DNA of 64,000 bases from Bacteroidales bacterium. Lineage in GTDB: Bacteria; Bacteroidota; Bacteroidia; Bacteroidales; JAADGE01. Below are positions 1 through 6,436 of the stretch, piece after piece. The translations under genes were made by a program, and so were the position numbers. Each line of letters opens with the position of its first letter. The stretch's first letter is position 1. Where the stretch lies: NCBI GenBank assembly GCA_021108035.1, contig JAIORQ010000084.1, positions 1 through 64,000 of the forward strand. Reading direction: 5' to 3'. The notes below the pieces were generated by a model, which was not told where the DNA came from, did not search any database, and saw nothing but the letters and a program-made list of their open reading frames with translations.

Positions 1-110
1 TTGAAACTAAATTAAAGCCGGTAAGTGAACTTGACTTTACTAACTAATATTTCCTTATTTGGCATGTATTAGTCAGCTTATACAAGAACTGACCGGACTA
101 TATAAACGAG
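1..110 (+). repeat. Right part of a cassette-separating module (copy 0)
   Basis: This matches the last ~110 bp of the complete modules almost base for base and ends in ACTATATAAACGAG directly before the first cassette. It contains the imperfect hairpin at 18-96 (CCGGT paired with ACCGG at the base, and CTAACTAATA paired with TATTAGTCAG near the top). The rest of this module lies outside the window. Confidence 0.85.
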
Positions 111-121
111 TTATATTTAAT
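111..121 (+). other. Cassette 1 start signal (TTA-N5-AAT)
   Basis: TTA TATTT AAT sits immediately after the module end CGAG. The matching end signal ACT AAATA TAA lies at 1371-1381. The two 5-mers are exact reverse complements, and the complementarity extends over 13 bp with a single mismatch at position 10. Confidence 0.7.
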
Positions 122-150
122 ACAAATAATTAACCATAAAATATCATAAT

Positions 151-1353
151 ATGAAGTTTATTTTTTTAATTCCTTTAGTTGCATTTTGTGTTCCTGTCTT
201 TGCACAATGGCATTCTATTGAATCCGGCACCTCCGGAAAACTTTATGAGGTAGAATTCATAAATGAAAGTATTGGATTTATTGCAGGAACCACAGGTATT
301 CTCAAAACAATTAATCAAGGAGATTCATGGAATACAACTAGTCAAACGGTAAGTACATATGACATTAGTTTCTCGTCAGATTTAATAGGGTATTGTATTC
401 AAAACAATAATATTCTCAAAACAATTAATCAAGGAGATTCATGGAGTGTGGTAAGTTCTTTTAATAATCTTTCTTTAAATTCTGTTCATTTTGTTTCGGA
501 TAACATTGGTTATATAGCTGCTCATGTATCCGGACCGGCAGAAAGTTATATTATGAAGACAATAGATGGTGGCATTAGTTGGGATATAGATTCATTTCCT
601 AACATCATAACTCTCCAAGACATTCAATTTATTGATACTGATACAGGATTTGTATGTGGGTATGGTGGCAAAGTTATCAAAACATATAATGGAGGAGCTT
701 CATGGGAAATTGTCCAAAGTGAAAATTTTGAAACACTAATCTCAATCCACTTTTATAATAATCAAATTGGTTGTGCAGTCGGCTATTCAAGTTATAGTGG
801 GCATGAAGTTGTAATAACTTCTAATTTGGGTATTGATTGGTTGAGAATTAATTCCGGCGGAACCATGAATAATGCTTTGCGTTCAGTTTATTTCACATCT
901 GTTGACATTGGCTATGCAGTGGGTGAGAATGGTAGAATTATCTTTACAACAGATGCCGGTAACACCTGGGCTGTATCAAATTCCGGAATTACGAATGATT
1001 TATATTCGGTATTTTTCATCTCTTCTGATATCGGGATTGCCGTTGGAAGTGATGGGAAAATAATCAAAACCACGAATGGTGTTGTTAATACAGAAAATCA
1101 TATACAGGTTTCAAAAGAACTCAAAATATTTCCAAATCCTTATGATTTATCAACAGATTTAACCATATCAAGTCACATCAATATAAGAAAAATCCGAATT
1201 ATAGATGAATTGGGTAAAGTAGTTTACTATATTGATCATCCTTTTAGTGATAATATCGTAATACCGGATAAAACTTTGAAAAATGGAATATACTTTATTT
1301 CAATTACCGATAATCAAGGATTACAACATGTTGAAAAGTTAATTGTAAAATAG
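151..1353 (+). CDS. Secreted YCF48/BNR-like repeat protein with T9SS sorting domain
   Basis: A 400-residue exported protein with a clean signal peptide (about residues 1-19, ending VFAQ). The body is seven or so repeats of about 40-50 residues built around G-(Y/F)-x-(A/V)-G...(I/V)-x-K-T-x-(D/N)-x-G-x-S-W, the pattern of YCF48/BNR-type beta-propeller blades. The last ~75 residues start with LKIFPNPYD and end with a KLIVK tail, typical of type A T9SS C-terminal sorting domains, so the protein should be secreted and attached at the cell surface through a T9SS encoded elsewhere. It is the only gene of cassette 1, starting 40 bp after the repeat module. The ligand or activity cannot be told; propellers of this type are usually binding or scaffold modules. 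Confidence 0.8.
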   Translation: MKFIFLIPLVAFCVPVFAQWHSIESGTSGKLYEVEFINESIGFIAGTTGILKTINQGDSWNTTSQTVSTYDISFSSDLIGYCIQNNNILKTINQGDSWSVVSSFNNLSLNSVHFVSDNIGYIAAHVSGPAESYIMKTIDGGISWDIDSFPNIITLQDIQFIDTDTGFVCGYGGKVIKTYNGGASWEIVQSENFETLISIHFYNNQIGCAVGYSSYSGHEVVITSNLGIDWLRINSGGTMNNALRSVYFTSVDIGYAVGENGRIIFTTDAGNTWAVSNSGITNDLYSVFFISSDIGIAVGSDGKIIKTTNGVVNTENHIQVSKELKIFPNPYDLSTDLTISSHINIRKIRIIDELGKVVYYIDHPFSDNIVIPDKTLKNGIYFISITDNQGLQHVEKLIVK

Positions 1354-1370
1354 AGAAGTATTGTAAAAGT

Positions 1371-1381
1371 ACTAAATATAA
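1371..1381 (+). other. Cassette 1 end signal (ACT-N5'-TAA)
   Basis: ACT AAATA TAA, followed by TCGAG that opens the next module. AAATA is the exact reverse complement of TATTT at 114-118. Confidence 0.7.
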
Positions 1382-1393
1382 TCGAGTAGATGG

Positions 1394-1460
1394 CCGACTA
1401 CCATAAAGTAGCCGGTACACCTCTCACACCACCGAACGTACGGTTCTCGTATTCGGCGGT
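1394..1460 (-). ncRNA. Group II intron domain V and VI-like 3' end (remnant)
   Basis: On the minus strand, 1460-1428 folds into a 33-nt hairpin: a 9-bp lower stem (ACCGCCGAA with TTCGGTGGT), a 2-nt CG bulge on the 3' side, a 4-bp upper stem and a 5-nt loop. A CGC triad with a central G-U pair sits in the lower stem. These are the hallmarks of group II intron domain V. It is followed by a second 8-bp stem (1415-1394, CCGGCTAC with GTAGTCGG), in the position of domain VI, and then an AC-ending junction near 1384. No reverse transcriptase gene is nearby, so this is a remnant or a trans-acting leftover. The assignment rests on hand folding only. Confidence 0.5.
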
Positions 1461-1669
1461 TCATCAGATAAAAGAAAGTTTGAGCTGTGTTTCATTTGAT
1501 ACAGTTCGGTAAGATTTCCGGTATTGCTCTGAAAATGAAAGATAATCTTTTCTTTTCAGCCTGTCAAGAGTTACGGTTGTTCTCATCATTGGACTTTACT
1601 CATTTTTATTATTATTTTTCAAAGGTATTCATAAGCTCGCTATCGCTTGATTCCAATGTTTCCAAATGC

Positions 1670-1813
1670 AATTTCCTGAGACCGATGGCCCGGACGGTTA
1701 TCTTCGGTCTGAGCTTTGCAACATTCCTCACATTGGTTATGGTTCCGGTTATGTATTTGATTGGTAACAGGATTAAATTAAGGGTGAGTGATAAAGAGAA
1801 AATAAGAATTTGA
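1670..1813 (+). pseudogene. RND efflux permease 3'-end fragment (module copy 1)
   Basis: The last 47 codons of an AcrB/CusA-type efflux permease, with stop codon. Recognisable features are PMARTVIFGLSFATFLTLV and VPVMYLIGNR, the final transmembrane segment of the family, followed by a short basic tail. Relative to copy 3, the FRKPMAWTV stretch reads FLRPMARTV. A complete RND permease is about 1000 residues or more, so about 95 percent is missing. Confidence 0.7.
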
Positions 1814-1870
1814 ATATTTAATAATTTGGATATTTAACGCTTTTTATATACATTTGAAATGAAATAAATA

Positions 1871-1949
1871 CCGGCAAGTAAACTTGACTTTATTAACTAA
1901 TATTTCCTTATTTGGCATGTATAAGTCAGCTTATATAAAAACTGACCGG
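1871..1949 (+). repeat. Imperfect hairpin upstream of cassette 2
   Basis: The same ~79-nt inverted repeat as at 18-96, here with CCGGC at the left base. Two paired blocks separated by unpaired internal segments flank a ~17-nt apical loop. The architecture resembles attC sites without the GTTRRRY core. Confidence 0.6.
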
Positions 1950-1987
1950 ACTATATAAATAAATGTTAAAATTATAAAAACCGTATT

Positions 1988-3103
1988 ATGAAAATTAATT
2001 TAAGTAAAACGAGAATCTTTAAAATTCTTTTGATTGTATGCCTGACAGGGTTCACATTTTTAACTTTCTCATGCAAGGAAAAATCTTCTGTAAAAATTAT
2101 AGACCAGGAAATAATGATTAATGTGCCTGAATCCGAGCTTTATGTTAGAATTCGCGGAAATGCAGAGAAACCATTAATTATTAATTTACATGGGGGACCT
2201 GGCGGCTATTCCGGAATAGATATAAAATTGATGGGGCCGGCATTGGAAGATAAATACCTGATTGCATACCTTGACCAGCGAGGTTGCGGTAAATCTTTAA
2301 CTAGTTCTGATTCTTTAAGACTTACCGTTGAACAATATATTGAAGATTTAGATATTGTTGTAGATAGTTTAAAGAGTCGATACAATAAGAAATCGGTTAA
2401 TTTGATGGGGACATCGTGGGGAGGAATGTATGGCTTTTTATACATGCTTTCACATCAGGAAAAGGTTAATTCTTACGCTTGTGTAGATGGAAAAGTGAAC
2501 AGTTATTACCAGAACCAATCACTTATAGATTTTGAAATAAAAAAATCACAGGAGATTATAGATACAACTAATTCAGCATCAAAAAGAATAGAACTGGAGT
2601 TCATTATAAAGGAATTAAAACGCATTAAAAATAGTGATTTTGCTAATTTCCATACGGATGTAAATTGGATGAAGCACGAAGTGCCATCGAAATTAGGGTT
2701 TAATGCTTACTTTGCAGACACATCAAAGATTATTTCATTCAACGATGTGCTACAGGATTCCGCATTAATGAATTTAATGAAATACACTAAAGAAGAATAT
2801 GCCCAAGTTGGTGAAAAGGCAGAAATTGTGAACCGTGCATTTCGTAATAATCCTGAATATAATAACATCAATATAGAACCTGAACTTGCGAAAATTAAAA
2901 CTCCAACTATTGTCATTCAAGGAGACCAAGACTATGTTGTTGGTACAGAACATGCTGAACTTATCTACAATGCGCTATCGAGTCTATCCATAGAAAATAA
3001 AGAGCTTCATATTTTGCCAAATACGGGGCATTGCCCGGCAATTGAAAGCCCTGAAAAATTATTTGATATTTTAATTTTGTTTTTCTCTAAACACACCAAT
3101 TAA
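1988..3103 (+). CDS. Lipoprotein alpha/beta hydrolase, proline iminopeptidase-like
   Basis: A 371-residue protein with a lipoprotein signal (LTFSC, lipidated Cys about residue 29). The alpha/beta hydrolase fold is marked by the oxyanion motif HGGPG (68-72), DQRGCGKS (96-103), the nucleophile elbow GTSWGG with Ser about 143, the acid in GDQDYVVG (Asp about 315) and the catalytic His in NTGHCP (about 348). HGGPG with DQRGxGxS is the signature of the S33 proline iminopeptidase group, so a peptidase or related amidase/esterase acting at the membrane surface is likely, but the substrate is unproven. It is the sole gene of cassette 2, whose ends do not follow the complementary pattern of the other cassettes. 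Confidence 0.8.
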   Translation: MKINLSKTRIFKILLIVCLTGFTFLTFSCKEKSSVKIIDQEIMINVPESELYVRIRGNAEKPLIINLHGGPGGYSGIDIKLMGPALEDKYLIAYLDQRGCGKSLTSSDSLRLTVEQYIEDLDIVVDSLKSRYNKKSVNLMGTSWGGMYGFLYMLSHQEKVNSYACVDGKVNSYYQNQSLIDFEIKKSQEIIDTTNSASKRIELEFIIKELKRIKNSDFANFHTDVNWMKHEVPSKLGFNAYFADTSKIISFNDVLQDSALMNLMKYTKEEYAQVGEKAEIVNRAFRNNPEYNNINIEPELAKIKTPTIVIQGDQDYVVGTEHAELIYNALSSLSIENKELHILPNTGHCPAIESPEKLFDILILFFSKHTN

Positions 3104-3466
3104 GATTTTGCGAAAAACAAAAATTACATTAAAGATTAAAGCACGAAACGCTAATTGAGACGGCTGACTACCAAACGGTAGCCGGTACGCCTCTCACACC
3201 GATATTGCCAGTTACAGGTCTTTCCGAAATACTTCGGAACAGGCTGTATGCGGCGGTTCATCAGACAAAAGAAAGTTTGAGCTGTGTTTCATTTGAAACG
3301 ATTCGATAAAATTTATGGTATTGCTCTGAAAATGAAAGATAATCTTTTCTTTTCAGCCTGTCAAGAGTTACGGTTGTTCTCATCATTGGACTTTACTCAT
3401 TTTTATTATTATTTTTCAAAGGTATTCATAAGCTCGCTATCGCTTGATTCCAATGTTTCCAAATGC

Positions 3467-3610
3467 AATTTCCTGAGACCGATGGCCCGGACGGTTATCT
3501 TCGGTCTGAGCTTTGCAACATTCCTCACATTGGTTATGGTTCCGGTTATGTATTTGATTGGTAACAGGATTAAATTGAGGGTGAGTGATAAAGAAAAAAT
3601 GAAAATTTGA
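3467..3610 (+). pseudogene. RND efflux permease 3'-end fragment (module copy 2)
   Basis: The same 47-codon tail of an RND permease as in the other modules, ending KEKMKI and stop. It shares the RPMARTV variant with copy 1, so copies 1 and 2 share a lineage for this part. No other part of the gene is present. Confidence 0.7.
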
Positions 3611-3651
3611 TTTTTTAACACTTTTTATATACATTTGAAACTAAATTAAAG

Positions 3652-3730
3652 CCGGTAAGTGAACTTGACTTTACTAACTAATATTTCCTATCTTGGCATG
3701 TATTAGTCAGCTTATACAAAGATTGACCGG
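3652..3730 (+). repeat. Imperfect hairpin upstream of cassette 3
   Basis: CCGGT at 3652 pairs with ACCGG at 3726-3730, and inner arms around CTAACTAATA pair with TATTAGTCAG. This copy carries CCTATCTTGG in the loop where the others have CCTTATTTGG. Confidence 0.6.
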
Positions 3731-3744
3731 ACTATATAAACGAG

Positions 3745-3755
3745 TTAACAATAAT
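3745..3755 (+). other. Cassette 3 start signal (TTA-N5-AAT)
   Basis: TTA ACAAT AAT directly after CGAG. The partner ACT ATTGT TAA lies at 4273-4283, and the 5-mers are exact reverse complements. Confidence 0.7.
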
Positions 3756-3760
3756 AAAAA

Positions 3761-4273
3761 ATGAAAAAACTTCTACTTATTAGTCTATTAATGACATTTT
3801 TTCTGTCGAGTTTTTCACAATCTGAATCATATTCAATCATATCAAGGGAAGGAATTACTATTGAATATCCTTCAAATTGGTATGAAATGGAAATTCCGAG
3901 TTGTCTAATCTTGGTCAAGGAAAGAGCACCGACTGACCATATTTCAGTTATTACAAATTTTGTTGTTGAAATTGATGAAAACTATAGTAGTATCGAAAAG
4001 TATACAGAAGCTTGGAAAGAAAAAATGTTTAATAATGAACACTCATCAAATTTTAAACTCATTTCTGAAAGAGATATTATATATAAAGGATTTGATGCAA
4101 GAGAATTTATTTGCACTTATGAATTTAGTACTTTTAAAGCGAAGACAAAAGTTATTATTTTTGTTTTTAAAGATAAAATCATAAATTTAAATACGACATC
4201 ATCTGAAGACAGCTTTAGTCGTAAAAATGAGATAACAGAAAAAATTTATAATTCTGTAAAGATTTTTGAATAA
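3761..4273 (+). CDS. Secreted PsbP/Mog1-fold-like small protein
   Basis: A 170-residue protein with a signal peptide (about residues 1-20, ending SSFSQ). The mature part follows the pattern of PsbP/DUF1795-like domains: an early YPSNWYEM strand, a central region with charged helices, and a late strand with a conserved FDAREF-like turn and a terminal I-YNSVKIF helix. Such domains occur as exported accessory or stress proteins of unknown binding role. The gene begins 16 bp after the repeat module, and its TAA stop overlaps the cassette end signal (ACT at 4273), so the cassette is cut very close to the gene at both ends. No enzymatic motif is visible. The family call is from sequence pattern alone. 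Confidence 0.6.
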   Translation: MKKLLLISLLMTFFLSSFSQSESYSIISREGITIEYPSNWYEMEIPSCLILVKERAPTDHISVITNFVVEIDENYSSIEKYTEAWKEKMFNNEHSSNFKLISERDIIYKGFDAREFICTYEFSTFKAKTKVIIFVFKDKIINLNTTSSEDSFSRKNEITEKIYNSVKIFE

Positions 4274-4283
4274 CTATTGTTAA
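4273..4283 (+). other. Cassette 3 end signal (ACT-N5'-TAA)
   Basis: ACT ATTGT TAA, followed by ATCGAG. It is the reverse complement of the cassette start over 11 positions with one mismatch at position 10, the same position as in cassettes 1 and 4. Confidence 0.7.
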
Positions 4284-4599
4284 ATCGAGTAGACGGCTGA
4301 CTACCAATTGGTAGCCGGTACGCCTCTCACACCGATATTGCCAATTACAGGTCTTTCCGAAATACTTCGGAACAGGCTGTATACGGAGGTTCTTCAGACA
4401 AAAAAAGTTTGAACTGTGTTTCATTTGATACAATTCGATAAGATTTACGGTATTGCTCTGAAAATGAAAGATAATCTTTTTTTTTCAGCCTGTCAAGAGT
4501 TACGGTTGTTCTCATTATTGGACTTTACTCATTTTTTATTATTATTTTTCAAAGGGTTTCGTAAGCTCGCTATCGCTTGATTCCAATGTTTCCAACTGC

Positions 4600-4743
4600 A
4601 ATTTCCGGAAACCAATGGCTTGGACGGTTATCTTCGGTTTAACATTCGCTACCTTTTTAACTTTGGTTATGGTTCCGGTTATGTATTTGATTGGTAACAG
4701 GATTAAATTGAGGGTGAGTGATAAAGAAAAAATGAAAATTTGA
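4600..4743 (+). pseudogene. RND efflux permease 3'-end fragment (module copy 3)
   Basis: 47 codons reading NFRKPMAWTVIFGLTFATF and onward to VPVMYLIGNR, then a basic tail and stop. This copy is closest to the normal RND permease C-terminus and is probably nearest the ancestral sequence captured in the module. Confidence 0.75.
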
Positions 4744-4784
4744 TTTTTTAACACTTTTTATATACATTTGAAACTAAATTAAAG

Positions 4785-4863
4785 CCGGTAAGTGAACTTG
4801 ACTTTACTAACTAATATTTCCTTATTTGGCATGTATTAGTCAGCTTATACAAGAACTGACCGG
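4785..4863 (+). repeat. Imperfect hairpin upstream of cassette 4
   Basis: CCGGT at 4785-4789 pairs with ACCGG at 4859-4863, with the same internal loops and apical loop as the other copies. Confidence 0.6.
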
Positions 4864-4877
4864 ACTATATAAACGAG

Positions 4878-4896
4878 TTATAAGAAATGTTCGGCT
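4878..4896 (+). other. Cassette 4 start signal, 19-bp complementary end
   Basis: TTA TAAGA AAT then GTTCGGCT. The 19 bases pair with AGCCGAACACTTCTTATAA at 6111-6129 with one mismatch, again at position 10. This is the longest end-to-end complementarity in the array. Confidence 0.75.
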
Positions 4897-4961
4897 TTGA
4901 ATAGCTTGAAATACTCACCATCCATGGTTCGAAGATTTTTATAAATTGAAAGGAAAATAAG

Positions 4962-6041
4962 ATGAAAAAAGTTCTTATAATATTAGGAATAGTAGCAGGC
5001 ATTGTTTTAAGTCTTATCATATTTGGATTATTTTTTTATGATAATGGTTATTCCGGCTTTAATTATATGAAACCATCTCCAATACCTGATGAAAAGAGAA
5101 ATTATGGTACTAAAAGTACTATCTATTTTCCCGCTGTTGATGAGAACAAAATTGAAGGATGGTTATATAAATCTAAAATCAAGAATTCTCCATTAATTAT
5201 AATGGCGCCTGGTCTTTCCAGCACAAAGGAAGATTTGCTGGAACCGTTTGCCTGGAAATTTGTAGAGAACGGATTTTCGGTCTTACTTTTTGATTATAGA
5301 TGTTTTGGCGGATCTGAGGGTCTTCCTCGTCATTGGGTTGATATCGGAAGACATGCTCAGGATTATGAATCAGCAATAACATACGCTAAAAAATCATTAG
5401 CCCAATATTGTAATACAAATAAAATCATCTTATGGGGAAGTAGTTTTTCAGGAGGAACAGTAATTATCACCGCTACAAGGTTGGGAGATGAAATCAGTGC
5501 TGTAATAGCCCAAGTTCCATTTATTGATACTGCAGAAGAACAAGCCCCCTTGAGTTCTCATATGTGGAGGTATATTCCTTGGACGACATTAGATATGTTT
5601 AGATCATCTTTAAATTTAGAGCCAATATATACACCAATTTTTGGAAAACCCGGCGAATTTGCATTTACGAGAAGTAAAGAAAATCCTACTGTTAAAAACT
5701 ATCTCAAAAAGGATGATGAACAGTCACAATTTTGGAGTTTGATTCCTGAAAAACATAGGGGTGGATGGGAAAATAAAATGTTAGCAAGAATATTTGCAGA
5801 CATTGACAAGTATATTCCGATAAATTTTATCAATAAAATTAAGAGCCCCATTTATTTCGTTGCCGCAGAAAAAGATGAAATGACACCGGTAAGATACATA
5901 AGAAAAGCATATGACAATGTTCTACATTCACAAAAAGAAATAAAAACATATGGTTGCGGACATTATGAAGTCTATTTTGGTACTATATTTAAAGAAAATA
6001 TTAATAGCCAAATAATGTTTCTAAAAAAATATGTTAAGTAG
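4962..6041 (+). CDS. Membrane-anchored alpha/beta hydrolase
   Basis: A 359-residue protein with an N-terminal hydrophobic anchor or uncleaved signal (about residues 4-26) and no lipobox. The alpha/beta hydrolase core includes MAPGLSSTKED (81-91), FDYRCFGGSEG (110-120), the nucleophile elbow WGSSFSGG with Ser about 161, Asp in AAEKDEMTP (about 305) and His in GCGHYE (about 334). The pattern is that of bacterial esterase/peptidase relatives of the S15 and YqkD groups, with a lid of about 100 residues between elbow and acid. The substrate is unknown. It is the only gene of cassette 4, 84 bp after the module, the longest leader in the array. It is distinct in sequence from the cassette 2 hydrolase. 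Confidence 0.75.
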   Translation: MKKVLIILGIVAGIVLSLIIFGLFFYDNGYSGFNYMKPSPIPDEKRNYGTKSTIYFPAVDENKIEGWLYKSKIKNSPLIIMAPGLSSTKEDLLEPFAWKFVENGFSVLLFDYRCFGGSEGLPRHWVDIGRHAQDYESAITYAKKSLAQYCNTNKIILWGSSFSGGTVIITATRLGDEISAVIAQVPFIDTAEEQAPLSSHMWRYIPWTTLDMFRSSLNLEPIYTPIFGKPGEFAFTRSKENPTVKNYLKKDDEQSQFWSLIPEKHRGGWENKMLARIFADIDKYIPINFINKIKSPIYFVAAEKDEMTPVRYIRKAYDNVLHSQKEIKTYGCGHYEVYFGTIFKENINSQIMFLKKYVK

Positions 6042-6063
6042 AAAATGTAATTTAAAATAATTA

Positions 6064-6097
6064 TTTCGCAAAAGTACGTCCATGTACTTTTGCGAAA
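6064..6097. terminator. 14-bp perfect inverted repeat after cassette 4 gene
   Basis: TTTCGCAAAAGTAC and GTACTTTTGCGAAA are separated by 6 nt. It lies 22 bp after the hydrolase stop, inside the cassette. It lacks a following T run on the + strand, so it may be a 3' stabilising hairpin rather than an intrinsic terminator. Confidence 0.5.
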
Positions 6098-6110
6098 ATT
6101 CAAATAGAGC

Positions 6111-6129
6111 AGCCGAACACTTCTTATAA
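6111..6129 (+). other. Cassette 4 end signal (contains ACT-N5'-TAA)
   Basis: The core ACT TCTTA TAA lies at 6119-6129 and is followed by TCAAG (TCGAG in the other copies). It is complementary to 4878-4896. Confidence 0.75.
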
Positions 6130-6351
6130 TCAAGTAGACGGCTGACTACCAATTGGTAGCCGGTGCGCCTCTCACACCGATATTGCCGGTTACGGGTCTT
6201 TCCGAAATGCTTCGGAACAGGCTGTATACGGCGGTTCATCAGACAAAAGAAAGTTTGAGCTGTGTTTCATTTGACACAATTCGATAAGATTTCCGGTATT
6301 GCTCTGAAAATGAAAGATAATCTTTTCTTTTCAGCCTGTCAAGAATTACGG
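6130..6351 (+). repeat. Truncated cassette-separating module, copy 4
   Basis: It matches the left ~220 bp of copies 2 and 3 (D6-like stem, replaced D5 position, GGCGGTTCATCAGAC, and the stretch up to CAAGAATTACGG) and then stops abruptly at 6351. The RND tail and hairpin are missing. This marks the right boundary of the array; beyond it the sequence is unrelated. Confidence 0.8.
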
Positions 6352-6436
6352 CAGAGCATTTTCCAAAAGAGCTGTTTCTGCCGATCCACACTCTGATACA
6401 ACACCGTGGCACGGTCATTCCGGCATAAGATTTACA

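Larger units (their letters stand above)
1382..1963 (+). repeat. Cassette-separating module, copy 1
   Basis: A module of about 582 bp shared with copies 2 and 3. Its parts are a D6-like and D5-like intron 3' end on the minus strand (1394-1460), a shared anonymous stretch, the RND permease tail (1670-1813), an AT-rich joint, and the ~79-nt imperfect hairpin (1871-1949). This copy differs at its right edge: where other copies end in AAACGAG it reads AAATAAA, and the following cassette lacks the usual start signal. The 108-residue open frame through it (1487-1813) is repeat content, not a gene. Confidence 0.85.
3155..3744 (+). repeat. Cassette-separating module, copy 2
   Basis: A module of about 590 bp. 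It is nearly identical to copy 3 over most of its length. The left edge is altered (TTGAGACGG instead of TCGAGTAGACGG). The distal half of the D5-like hairpin is replaced by a longer segment containing TTCCGAAATACTTCGGAA, while the flanks GGTAGCCGG and GGCGGTTCATCAG are kept. The RND tail lies at 3467-3610 and the hairpin at 3652-3730. It ends in AAACGAG at 3744. Confidence 0.85.
4284..4877 (+). repeat. Cassette-separating module, copy 3
   Basis: A module of about 594 bp with the same order of parts as copy 2. It carries the least decayed RND tail (4600-4743) and a standard right edge AAACGAG. Its D5 position also carries the longer TTCCGAAATACTTCGGAA insert. The hairpin is at 4785-4863. Confidence 0.85.
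1..6351 (+). mobile_element. Repeat-separated array of single-gene cassettes
   Basis: Four unrelated genes, all on the + strand, alternate with near-identical modules at 1382-1963, 3155-3744 and 4284-4877. The array starts inside a module (right part at 1-110) and ends in a truncated one (6130-6351). By cassette-end signals the cassettes span 111-1381, 1964-3154, 3745-4283 and 4878-6129. Each gene starts 17 to 84 bp after a module. All four products are secreted, lipoprotein or membrane-anchored, which suits accessory functions. Three cassettes have ends that are complementary to each other. The layout resembles an integron cassette array, but no integrase gene or clear attC core is present in the window, so the mechanism is unknown. 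The array probably continues to the left of the window. Confidence 0.8.

Noticed and set aside
1384-1470. An active group II intron
   Set aside because: No reverse transcriptase gene and no recognisable 5' domains within the module; only a 3'-end-like structure is seen.
1487-3610. Two 108-residue open frames (1487-1813 and 3284-3610) as real genes
   Set aside because: They are near-identical and lie wholly inside the repeated modules. Only the last 47 codons resemble a protein family, and the start region has no independent gene features.
3409-4754. Minus-strand open frames through the modules (3409-3621, 3437-3634, 4542-4754)
   Set aside because: They are antisense to the RND tail and repeat with the module; no family resemblance.
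1-6351. A classical integron
   Set aside because: No integron integrase is in the window, cassette edges lack GTTRRRY/RYYYAAC, and the spacer is about 590 bp instead of 57-141 bp. The resemblance is kept only as an analogy.
1-6351. CRISPR array
   Set aside because: Repeats are about 590 bp and spacers are complete genes; no cas genes.
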